Of a DNA stretch of 64,000 nt, positions 54,301 to 64,000 are shown piece by piece. This DNA is from Chondrosia reniformis (taxonomy: Eukaryota; Porifera; Demospongiae; Chondrillida; Chondrillidae). The DNA lies in NCBI GenBank assembly GCA_947172415.1, contig OX359189.1, positions 7,206,501 through 7,270,500 on the forward strand. The letters run 5' to 3'. The position numbers and the translations under genes are program-made. The notes below the pieces were generated by a model. It had not been told where the DNA came from. It worked only from the letters and a program-made list of their open reading frames with translations, and searched no databases. Position 1 is the first letter of the stretch. Every line of letters begins with the position of its first letter.

Positions 54301-55290
54301 ACATTAAGCGTGACACAGTATTGCTTTGATGTTAACCTATATAAGAGACAAATATGTTGCACATCAAAATGTTCATTCCAATAAATAAACAGGTATTATA
54401 CGATTCTTATATATATATATATAAGTATATACATACGTACGTAAGTACATCTTTGTATGTGACTTACCCTTGGCTATCAATGGCATAGTAGCAAAACAGA
54501 TGAGGACCGCTATCAGAAACTGAAGGGATCCAAGAGATATTCACTGTCCATGTGAATTGGCTGGTTGAAGTGGCAGCGACTGATGGATCAGATTTCATCA
54601 GTTGAATACCAAATGGTGTAATGGTAGTGAAAATACCTGTAATGCTATAAAATTGGATAAAATATTAGAACTATGCACTCTCCACTCTATTATATATAGC
54701 TGATTGGTAGATGAGGTGGTGATTGACAGAGATTTTATCAGTTGATTACTAAATGGGCTGGGGTGAATAGAGGTATATTTTATAAAAATACCAGTAAAGC
54801 TACAATAATTCATAAACATTAGTGTCTGGTGTAAACCCAACGAAATGAACATATGCAATAAATACATATGCAAAAAGGGCTTTGTACTAACTTATTATAC
54901 TAACTTAGAGTTGGTGAAGGCTTGAGCTTTCACAAAATAAGACATTTCAGTATTAAAAGCAATGTTCATGAATGCTCCATCAGGAAGTGAAGCATCTATG
55001 ATCAAAGGTTCCTGCCCACATATGCTACTACTGGATACATTCACCAAAAACTGCAGTGGAATACTACTGAGAGGAACTGCATCAGTTGAAGAAAAGTCCT
55101 CAATCTGTATAGCTACTGCATAGTAACCAGTGCTTTGCTCAGCTGAGTTGTACCATAGCTCACACGTTTTCTGAAAAAAGTATATTGTTTAGCTACATAC
55201 AGTACATAGTCTCTACCTTATATGTAGGTATATGTGCATGCATATCCCATGGGCAGGGATACAAAAACGCTATGTAAAGGTTTGCTCTAA
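51050..55290. repeat. Segmental duplication, copy at gene E
   Basis: Runs nearly base for base with 59380-63480, introns included. One clear difference is a 37-bp tandem duplication in E (about 53302-53375) that is single in the other copy. The match probably begins at 50553/59035. Confidence 0.9.
52006..52011 (-). terminator. Candidate polyadenylation signal, gene E
   Basis: AATAAA on the minus strand about 135 bp past the stop codon, conserved at the same place after gene C (18419-18424) and gene G. Confidence 0.35.
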
Positions 55291-57407
55291 GTCATACATC
55301 AGATTCTATAGGACAAGTAGTTCGCCCCCCCCCCCCCCCGAATTAACTCGAACTACTTGGCCACTTCGTTGAGATTTAATATGAATATTCATAATCTTGA
55401 GGACGCTTAAGTGTCCTGAACTTTATAAATAACGATGGAAAAGCTTCGTTAACTAAAGCTTCCTGAACGCCACCATTTGCAAAAACGATGTATTGACGTA
55501 TACTGAATTAAGTGTTATAATATGCATATGAACACTAAATATTATATAAATAGATATATTCATTTATTTATTTATCATTTATTATTTTATTATTATTGTG
55601 CCCATGGCTTACAAAGAAGATAAAAGAGGAAACATTAACATTGGTTAAGGGGCACAGGGCTGCACCTGGGCACGTATAAGCCATTGCCACTTGCAAGGCT
55701 ACCAGGCCGTCCACCTAGGTGCACAGCCCAGCTGACTGGGAGTATGCCCCCTTGGCCAGTGACTGAGAGTGGACCATCTACCAGGTCACACTACTCAGTC
55801 AGCTTTGTTACAAATAAGCAAAAGATGGGCAGTTTGTTAGAAATAGGGTAAGTCAAAAATACAGAATAAGATAAAATAAATGCATTTGATACATATGAGA
55901 GCTAATTAATTATAATAATAACAACAATAACAATAATAAATTGATATACAAATGTGTGCACAGTAGAGGGAGCCATGGGGTACTGTTAGCCATTTATACA
56001 TTTTTTTCCACATTTTCATAAGTTTCTCTCCAATACTAGTTTTCCTACATGCTTCTGACAGTATCCTAAGTGACTGTATTTCCTTTCCTATCATGTATAT
56101 ATCTTTCCGTAACATGAAGCCGTACAACGAAATCAGCAAATAAAAACAATATAAGGGGCTGCTACATTTTTAGTCCTTTGTATTTCCTTAGTCTATTACA
56201 TGATTGATTACATGATGCCAAGGATTCACAGAAGATCAAGATAAAGAAAAAGACAAAGACTCCCAGGATCACTGATGAAGGGTAGAAACGGCTGTCTGAC
56301 CCAGTGGAGAAGAAGATGAAAGAAGGGAAAAGAAGGAAGAAAAGACTCCTGTATCTTCATCTAATGCTCTCTTCAGGTCTAGTTCCCCTATAGGCTCTTT
56401 TACAGAATAGGCATATAGCATGTAGGAAAATGGTATCTTAGATTTTTCATGAAGTTTATAATTAATTTAAAAGCTAACCTCATTGAGAATAGCTCCTGGA
56501 AAGGTTTGACACACACCGGAACATTCACCTAAATCACTGCGGGCCCATCTACATCGGACTTCATTACCATCATAATCTGCAACTGCAATTATATATGAAA
56601 ATTTTACTATACACAAATGTGAACTGTAGCACTTGCACTGTAATAAACAAATAAACAAACATATCAATCTGTCACAACAATTTTTAAGTTACCTGGTATC
56701 TTAATCAAATAAGTACATCCATGCTGTACTCCAACAACTTCAGCCATTGCAGTGACAGGAGATGAGTTCATCTTACCAGATCTTCTGATATACTTATATT
56801 TCATTCTTAACTCCCAACCACCACCACCTGTGGCTAGATTAATCCAAGCAGCACTAGCAAACCTAAGCACAATAATATATGTACGTACTGTCAACTCAAT
56901 CAAAATATTGTCATGTACGGATTTCATTGCAACTTTACTTACAGGATAACATTAATGGATTTGGACTTACGATGCTTCAAATGATGATTCTGGTAGGTAC
57001 GTGGCATTTCCTACACCTGTTCTTCCAAGAACTGGTATGTTCTGGTCACAGTAGAGTATTAGATTAACTATTGTACCGCTAAATCCTGTTCTACGAGCTA
57101 AGGAACCAACACTCCATGATTGTCCAGGAAGGCATTCGCCACTATATGTCATACGATAACTGATTTCGATCTGCATGATATTGAAATATAAGAATTTCCG
57201 TCTGTATTATCAGCCAGGATCCGAATTCACAAGTTTTTGTTTCTCTGACTGCATTATACTCACCGTACGCGTGTCATTAATATTACCGGTGTCACTGTAA
57301 GGATCAAGGGTTCGCCATGTGATTATACCTCCTCTAAAATGTGAGGCGATAGAAGTGTGAAGCAGGAGCAATGCGGAGAAACATGCTAAGAAAAGTCGAG
57401 TATCCAT
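52144..57407 (-). CDS. Gene E: intact type I transmembrane protein with three EGF domains and a tyrosine-bearing tail
   Basis: Eleven predicted exons: 57407-57264, 57170-56971, 56862-56693, 56582-56479, 55170-54905, 54644-54468, 54336-54296, 53945-53829, 53578-53456, 52890-52768, 52505-52144. They sum to 1,827 nt, i.e. 608 residues plus stop, with every junction in phase. Residues 1-21 are a signal peptide, followed by SHFRGGIITWRTLDP. Residues 49-367 form family-specific blocks ([33 protein letters not shown]). Three EGF domains follow at about 368-488, the last two with the calcium-binding EIDDC/EIDEC start. The membrane helix is about 503-525, then a ~83-residue tail with YTNL, SRYVQP, SYYP and C-terminal LYEPVDI. 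YTNL fits the YxN pattern read by some SH2 domains; signalling is therefore inferred. The N-terminal family has no name I can give. The intron before exon 5 carries two insertions absent from C. Confidence 0.87.
55312..56168. mobile_element. ~0.86-kb insertion of unknown type in a gene E intron
   Basis: Compared with gene C, extra DNA separates GATTCTATAGGA from TTTAGTCCTTTGTATTTCC. It starts with a run of 15 C (55325-55339) and contains a GC-rich stretch with a hairpin (GGGCTGCACC near 55648 against GGTGCACAGCCC near 55719). No coding frame or clear terminal repeat was found. Confidence 0.5.
56218..56350 (+). repeat. Interspersed repeat, copy 3
   Basis: CCAAGGATTCACAGAAGATC, CACTGATGAAGGGTAGAAAC and AAAAGACTCCTGTATCTTC mark a third copy in the intron of gene E. 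The equivalent introns of C and G lack it. Confidence 0.6.
56266..56302 (+). ncRNA. Decayed hammerhead-like core
   Basis: GGATCA (56266-56271) can pair with TGACCC (56297-56302) in five of six positions. CTGATGA (56272-56278) and GAAA (56285-56288) are present, and A-C...G-T closes a 2-bp stem III with a GGCT loop before the GTC triplet. Stem II is reduced to AGGGTA and cannot fold, so activity is doubtful. Confidence 0.35.
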
Positions 57408-58322
57408 CTGAAGAATATATGATCGTTAGGTTAAAATGATACCTTATGTATGGCTAATTCTAATCACGTGATCATGACCAATGATAAAGTTTCCTTTATT
57501 TTGCACAGCATTCATTGGCCATAACTATTATACGTATACTTATTACAAGTCAGAAACTATTGACATTAGTATGTAATAATGGAAACACATTCGTAAATTT
57601 TGATTTTTTAGATGTTGACCAACAACACTAGAGTTAAAGGTGATAAATGTAGCTACATCCAAGTTATTGTAATGTTTCATTGGTTCGGTTGGAAAAATCA
57701 CCACAAATTAGCACACTAAAAATCTATGTATATGAAAGAATCCCTGTTTTATATTATACTTAGTGAAACAACTGAGTGAAATGTGCACTACAAATAATGT
57801 GCAGACGCTTTACAACATAGGTTTTCAAAAGTATGTACACACGTTAAAATTAATCCTTTTGTACTAATGCCTATTATGCAATAATGGCCAACTCAATTTA
57901 CCATCTAATTATATATAATGGACACTTTACGACATTCCAAACAATTTACAGGCATATGTATATATTATATATAAAAAGTAATTTATAAATCAGGTAAAGC
58001 AAATTTGTTCTTTAAATGGAAATGTCCCTTGTCTGGGAGGGGTGGGGGTGGGTACATGACATTTGGGACCACACCCTTGAATTAGAGTAGAAAACCCAAA
58101 CGTCTTCAGATGGACAACCACTATGGAGTTGTAATCAAATTGTTTAGTTTTTAATGGTACAAGATTAACTGACAATTGTAGGTCAGTCTATGGTACACTG
58201 TAAAGATATTGTATAATATTAAAAGACATACTTATACATATAAGATGGTTTGGAATATGGAATGGGTACATATAATAAATGATATAATAATCAAGGTGAC
58301 TCTATATACATAAAAAGCTCAC
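57408..58322. other. Intergenic stretch upstream of gene E
   Basis: Starts with promoter-like sequence shared with gene C, then diverges. At 58040-58150 it again matches the C/D interval (ACCACACCCTTGAATTAGAG). No gene is seen. Confidence 0.5.
57462..57482 (-). promoter_or_regulatory. Conserved upstream block of gene E (CACGTG plus CCAAT)
   Basis: AATCACGTGATCATGACCAA lies 55 bp upstream of the gene E ATG and is conserved at 23068-23087 upstream of the dead gene C. CACGTG is an E-box; CCAAT lies beside it. TTCTTCAG directly before the ATG could be a splice acceptor for a 5' UTR exon. Function inferred. Confidence 0.35.
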
Positions 58323-59034
58323 GATGCTTCATTTGATGACATAGAAGTATTATATATGTAACTTCTTCCACCTGTTCCCCCTAGTCCTGGAATGTTATCA
58401 TAGCAATAGAAAGACATTCTATCTATAATGGATCCACTGCATCCAGTACGACAAACCAGATCTGCACTATCCAACGTAGCAAGTGATCCAAGATTACATG
58501 TATCACATTCAGTGAAACGATGACTGAATTCAATCTATACAGAAGGCATCATCTCAAATTAACAGCAAATAATGGAAATTGTCATTCAAGATCTAAAAAC
58601 AAAACATGTATGTATATACAAACCTCAATTGTTATTATTGTCAAGTAAGGTATGTAGACTATAATAGTACAAAAGTAACATATATTATTATTATTATTAT
58701 TGAAACACACCAGTGAAGGTGCAAAAAACAGAGACAAATGCAAAATGATTAAAATGGTTACATAGTTGATGCTGAAGACACAATAATGTCTAATTCATGT
58801 TGACTGAAGTGAGGAATGACATACGTAATTTAAAATGTAGTACTATAATTTACTATTAATTTAATTAAATATAATACTTTGATAGTATTATATTTACACA
58901 TAGGTCTAAAAGTGAATTACTACTCCAAATTTAAGTTTCTTACAGTTGCATTAATCATATAGGTGCAAGTATAAGTCATTTCACCTGAAGAAATTCAATG
59001 TGCAATACATATGTATACCATATCGTTTCACTCT
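58323..59034 (-). pseudogene. Gene F: remnant (exon 2 intact, exon 1 cut to its last bases)
   Basis: Exon 2 (58534-58323, 212 nt, phase 0 to 2) is open and close to exon 2 of D, with the conserved LVCRTGCSGSI segment. Upstream, only about 17 bases of exon 1 remain (59018-59034, ending in the conserved CGATATG donor). They are fused directly to sequence matching the 3' flank of gene E (50553 onward). No exon 3 or later exon is seen before the start of gene E. F therefore sits upstream of E as D sits upstream of C, so the duplicated unit was gene plus upstream remnant. Use of exon 2 as an alternative first coding exon for E is possible by phase, but no start or promoter is visible. Confidence 0.72.
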
Positions 59035-59123
59035 TCACTCTTACATATATTATATATATGCAGATATAGCAAATTGAATATAAATTGTGCATGCATAAGT
59101 ATTTGAGTATTATTAAAAGGCAT

Positions 59124-59720
59124 TCAATTTAGAGCAGCATAAGCTGGATTAGACTCCAATTTTATAGTTCCCATTTTTGCTCTTTGTTTTATTGTGTCCA
59201 CTTTTTCGTAAAGACCTGGCTCTTGGAAACGAGATGCATCTTTTGTGGAAAGAGGTTGATCCAACGTCCCTCCAATTGGTGTTACTGTATCTGATAGCAG
59301 ATATAGTTTGTATATATACATATATACAGTATACGTATATATATACTATAACAGTTATGCGATCTACCTACTAACTAATGTCAAAGGCAATGAACTTCAA
59401 TACCCTTGCTCAACAGTTTTAAAGTCAAGTAGCAAAGCAAACTGATCTATAGGATACAGAGAACCTGGTAAGCATATCCACACCTCCCACAACTGAATTA
59501 CGGCAGCTAGGAGTTACTATAGTTACTAGGGACTGGTAGACATGCATGCTAAATTTAGTGGTCCCATTGAATAGATGTAGTTACAGATTGCTATGTAGGT
59601 ACTCACTGCTGATTCCATGCAAAAGTTTCCCTATATATGTGTTTACAAGAGCTTATGCATATGATGCAGAGAAATAGAGTAAGGAAATTATATATTATAT
59701 ATAAAAAACGGGCTACATGT
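59124..59720 (-). pseudogene. Vestigial second membrane/tail module downstream of gene G
   Basis: The tail exon 59290-59124 is open: after a phase-1 acceptor it reads TVTPIGGTLDQPLSTKDAS..., LYEKVDT..., ending NPAYAALN plus stop. It resembles the gene E tail (KDAS..., LYEPVDI). The matching helix exon (about 59720 down to the GTGAGT donor at 59607) carries a 4-base TATA-type expansion relative to the copy at 51268-51380 and is frameshifted with an in-frame TAA. Thus here the tail survives and the helix is broken, the reverse of the copy below gene E. An alternative 3' end for gene G is possible but unsupported. Confidence 0.5.
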
Positions 59721-60350
59721 ACCATGTACATAAGGTAACATAAAGGGATTTTCCCTTTAGCTTGAGTGCACCAATCCATTTTATGATCAGTCTATAAAAC
59801 ATTTTTACTATAAAACCATCATACTTTTTGTGTATAAAAATACAGGTTCTATGGTACGGCCTTTTGTCACAGCTGGCCGGGTAGACTCAATGATGGGCAT
59901 TCTCTGTGATGGCAATGATTGCATGCCATGGATAAATTCGTAGATACAGGAGTCTTTTTTTTCTTTCTTTCTTCTTCTGCTCCATTCACTGGGCCATATA
60001 ATACGTATAATATATACCATAAAATGTCTAGTATACGTGATGTATATAGAGTTATATAACAATTCAGAGGTACTTTTTTGAATTTAAGAATTTGAATCTG
60101 ATACTCCGACAGAAAAAGGTATATGTTTGCTGTACATTTTGTAATTTTATGCAAGCTACGTAAACATTTTAAAAAATGGTTTACATGTTTTTTTCTAGTC
60201 AGTTTTATGGTTTATACAGTAAACATTGTGCTGCATATAGCAAACAGATTTACTTTCAAGTGACCTGTACTGTAAAAGTATAATTACAAAATTATTCAAA
60301 CGTACAAAAATAATTACCCTTTGATCCTAGTTTAATATATTATATTATTG

Positions 60351-60356
60351 TTTATT
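60351..60356 (-). terminator. Candidate polyadenylation signal, gene G
   Basis: AATAAA on the minus strand about 130 bp past the stop codon, matching the position in genes C and E. Confidence 0.35.
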
Positions 60357-60484
60357 GTTTCAGTAGTATAATGAAAATGTATATAAGCATTCATGTGTAT
60401 CTGGTCCTGTTTTGCACACATTAATTTTTAATACTCATGAATACTAGCATAAGGCATGTACATAGCTTTGCTTCACATTTATAA

Positions 60485-63400
60485 TCATATATCCACTGGT
60501 TCATAGAGCTCATCTTGTTGTTCTCCTTTTGGGTAATATGATGCATCCTTTAAGGTTGCAGGTTGCACATATCTTGAGGCAGCAGTTGCAGGATAAGAGT
60601 GCTGCAAGTTGGTATATGCTTTAGTGTCCAATTGTACAGAAGGATCTGCTATTCCTGACGTTGCTTCAGAAGTGTTGATGCATTGGACAACAGAAGTGTC
60701 AGAATGCTTTGACTTTTTTGAAGTGCAACGAGAATTGCAAATGAAGCATGAAATAATGATGCACATAATGATGAAAAGTAAAATACTCGATACTATAGAC
60801 ACACTTCCCAGGCCAATTCCAATCTTATCACTAGTTGTTACAAGTTCTGCATGTAGGAGAAAACGATGGGAATTTAATTTGTGAACATTAAAACCATAAT
60901 ATAAAAAGTGCATTAATGTTCTATATTGCAAGTATATATATATATAATGCTTGAGAGTAAATATTATATCCTACAGAAAAGGCCTATAAGGAACTAAATC
61001 TATAGTGAGAGCTTTCGATGTAGGATTTATGCAAGAATCTTCTCTTTATTTATCCACTGGGCCATACATGTATATCAATGAAAGATTATGGGTATACTTG
61101 TACATACCTGCACATGTTTTTCCATCACTCTGTAGTTGGAAACCATCTTCACAAGCACAATTAAATCCATCCAACTTATCTATGCATATGTGTTCACACC
61201 CATGTTGTAGTGTAACACACTCGTCAATCTCTATATAAAGTGACAAGGATGTTGAAAATCTAGTTTCGTATTATCAATTAAAACCACTGCAAGAGTCATA
61301 CTTCTTATATATGAATTACAATAATGACTCTCGTTATAAAGTACACCAGGGGCTAGATCTACACTATATATATAACCCCAAACAAATACGTAAGTCTTGG
61401 TATATAAAATGCTATAGATATTCTATAACCAATTAAATACATCATTGATAAAACAGTTAATATATATAAATGGATGGCTTTACAAATAGCTATATACATA
61501 TTATGTGCATTGATATGTTATTGATTGTATATATATAAGGCCAATTCAATTAGCATGCCTCTTTCCTGTTTTTACTTAAGTAAGTCATAACATGCTAGTG
61601 TTATTGTATTTGAAGTATTTCTTGTCAATGAGAATTGAAACTGTAAAAATAACAAACTGTAACTTACACTAATGGAATATAGCTAATATTGCGCAAATGA
61701 CATTGTGAATTTTGCCACACCAAACAATATGCATGACTTCAGAAATACATACTGTACATACCAACACAAGACTTTCCATCATCATGTAGTGAAAATCCTT
61801 GGTTACAACTACATTCAAACCCTTCTACCTTATCAGTACAGACTTGTTCACATCCATGTTCCTGTTCAGCACAATCATCAATTTCTACAATATTGAGAGA
61901 TATTATATATAGAGGTTGAATAAATTGGAACTCAGTTCAAAATAAAGTACATTTAAATATATAGTATACTTTATACACTTCTATTATGGTTTTAAACAAT
62001 TAATATTTAGAGACTTCTGCTATTCTAAACAAATATATAATACAGAGTACACTTATTATATAATGTGCTAATGGAGGCATAGCCTGGGCTTCATGTGCAT
62101 CTCTCTATGTATACTTGATCATGCATATACCTACCGAAACAAGACTTTCCATCTTGTAGTAAAGAAAAACCTTTGTTACAGCTGCAATGATAACCTTCCT
62201 CAGTGTCAATACAGATTTGTTCACATCCATGCTGCTTAAGATTACACAAACCTGCAATATTAATGGCAAAACAAACATAGCTAGGTCTATAAAAATTGCT
62301 TATTTTCTTTATAGCACCATAAATGTATAATTAATGAGGTCGGCCATTTTTTAGGAAATGGTGTATATATGTACTATATAGCGGTACTATATAGGACTTG
62401 CAATTAGAAGATTGCAGAGATGATGATTAATTCTTTCAAATGGCTCCAGTGCTTTAGACAATCCAATATAATAATTGATCATAACAATTATTCATATATA
62501 GTAAAAACACAATGTATATAAGGCATTAATCTTAAATATACATTGCTCATTATTCTACATGACTATATATATGTACATAGAAAAATGTAGGAACATTTCT
62601 TACCTGTGACATTAAGCGTGACACAGTATTGCTTTGATGTTAACCTATATAAGAGACAAATATGTTACACATCAAAATGTTCATTCCAATAAATAAACAG
62701 GTATTATACGATTCTTATATATATATATAAGTATATACATACGTAAGTACATCTTTGTATGTGACTTACCCTTGGCTATCAATGGCATAGTAGCAAAACA
62801 GATGAGGACCGCTATCAGAAACTGAAGGGATCCAAGAGATATTCACTGTCCATGTGAATTGGCTGGTTGAAGTGGCAGCGACTGATGGATCAGATTTCAT
62901 CAGTTGAATACCAAATGGTGTAATGGTAGTGAAAATACCTGTAATGCTATAAAATTGGATAAAATATTAGAACTATGCACTCTCCACTCTATTATATATA
63001 GCTGATTGGTAGATGAGGTGGTGATTGACAGAGATTTTATCAGTTGATTACTAAATGGGCTGGGGTGAATAGAGGTATATTTTATAAAAATACCAGTAAA
63101 GCTACAATAATTCATAAACATTAGTGTCTGGTGTAAACCCAACGAAATGAACATATGCAATAAATACATATGCAAAAAGGGCTTTGTACTAACTTATTAT
63201 ACTAACTTAGAGTTGGTGAAGGCTTGAGCTTTCACAAAATAAGACATTTCAGTATTAAAAGCAATGTTCATGAATGCTCCATCAGGAAGTGAAGCATCTA
63301 TGATCAAAGGTTCCTGCCCACATATGCTACTACTGGATACATTCACCAAAAACTGCAGTGGAATACTACTGAGAGGAACTGCATCAGTTGAAGAAAAGTC

Positions 63401-64000
63401 CTCAATCTGTATAGCTACTGCATAGTAACCAGTGCTTTGCCCAGCTGAGTTGTACCATACCTCACACGTTTTCTGAAAAAAGTACAATTTACACACTAGT
63501 CTATATTTTAGGTATACATATATGTGGAATAAGGATTTCTTCTAACTGCGTCAAAATTATCTTTGGAAAGGAGAGACCTATAAATGAAGACACTTGAAGA
63601 CCAACATCAGTCACTGAAGAAGACCCCCAGGGTCGAAACGTATGGCAGAAGAAAAACTGCGTCTCTAGACACTCGAGCTCCCAAAGTTGAAAGATGACCC
63701 TTTCCAAAGATACATACATGTGCATGCGTAGCATGGACAAAGGAGAAAATTTAATTGGTATAAAACATTCACTATTCAAAATTCTTTATACGCATGGCTT
63801 GCTCTAATTAGTCATACATCAGATTCTATAATTATGTTTTAGTCTCTTTCAATATTTGGAACTGGACTATAGCTTAGTCTCCATTTATATATTATGTTTA
63901 CAGGAAAATTACTCATTTTATATTAATTTAATATGTGAAAATGAAAAATGCAAATGACAAAAGGTTATATTTAATTAAAAGGTTAAAAACTAACCTCATT
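60485..64000 (-). CDS. Gene G: EGF transmembrane protein, 3' part (runs off right edge)
   Basis: Visible exons: 64000-63995 (partial), 63472-63207, 62946-62770, 62644-62604, 62251-62135, 61884-61762, 61230-61108, 60846-60485. Lengths are identical to the matching E exons and all phases join, so this copy appears functional as far as it is seen. It encodes the [11 protein letters not shown] block, the microexon, three EGF domains, the membrane helix (SIVSSILLFIIMCIIISC) and a tail ending LYEPVDI. Differences from E are few, for example VQC for VHC in the tail and NKG with a Cys-neighbour change in the second EGF. The first exons lie beyond the window. The intron upstream of 63472 carries a small inverted-repeat element at 63560-63710. 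Confidence 0.85.
63560..63710. mobile_element. ~150-bp inverted-repeat element with hammerhead-like core
   Basis: Arms TCTTTGGAAAGG (63560-63571) and its reverse complement (63699-63710) bound the element. It is inserted in the gene G intron and absent from the same intron of C and E. Inside, on the plus strand, CTGAAGA (63614-63620), a 5-bp hairpin and GAAA (63635-63638) form a hammerhead-like core. Confidence 0.65.
63608..63648 (+). ncRNA. Candidate hammerhead ribozyme (type I, minimal stem III)
   Basis: Stem I would pair CAGTCA (63608-63613) with TGGCAG (63643-63648), five of six positions if one G-U is allowed. The core box is CTGAAGA. Stem II is GACCC/GGGTC with a CCA loop. GAAA follows, then ACGT and A, so stem III would be a self-complementary ACGT that pairs only between two RNAs, as reported for some retroelement hammerheads. 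Prediction by eye only. Confidence 0.5.

Larger units (their letters stand above)
59035..63480. repeat. Segmental duplication, copy at gene G
   Basis: Counterpart of the gene E block. The left breakpoint is at about 59035, where the exon 1 scrap of F joins TTCACTCTTACAT, which in the E copy occurs at 50553 next to the satellite. Confidence 0.88.

Overview
This is eukaryotic, AT-rich, intron-dense DNA. Short exons with GT/AG borders, EGF and Calx-beta modules, and tandem paralogues point to an animal. The compact introns and the family type suggest a sponge such as Amphimedon, but this is inferred from style and not proven by a marker gene. All real genes lie on the minus strand.

The window is a head-to-tail cluster of one gene family, seven members in varying repair. 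A (1-4319) runs off the left edge. B (4809-17520) is nearly complete. C (18557-23013) is a pseudogene. D (23412-25251) is a remnant. E (52144-57407) is intact. F (58323-59034) is a remnant. G (60485-64000) runs off the right edge. All share an N-terminal half: a signal peptide, a [S/T]HF(R)GG block, Cys-containing blocks, a block with the motif [11 protein letters not shown], and a 41-nt microexon. After the microexon only phase 1-1 exons are used, and two architectures appear. A and B carry EGF followed by Calx-beta modules; B has six and no membrane segment, so it is probably secreted. C, E and G carry three EGF domains, one transmembrane helix and a tyrosine-bearing cytoplasmic tail, so they are receptor-like.

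Between D and E lies about 25 kb of satellite DNA (25.43-50.42 kb). It is made of ~170-bp monomers with higher-order repeats, inverted monomers at both ends, and an unrecognised ~1.07-kb spacer present in three direct copies and one inverted copy. The equivalent F-G junction has no satellite.

Other insertions are a dead non-LTR retrotransposon with a restriction-like endonuclease (10.1-12.4 kb, in an intron of B), small inverted-repeat elements at 2.3, 13.7 and 63.6 kb, and interspersed repeats at 9.5, 10.3 and 56.3 kb. Several of the small elements carry hammerhead-ribozyme-like cores. The G block repeats the E block almost base for base, which indicates a recent segmental duplication.
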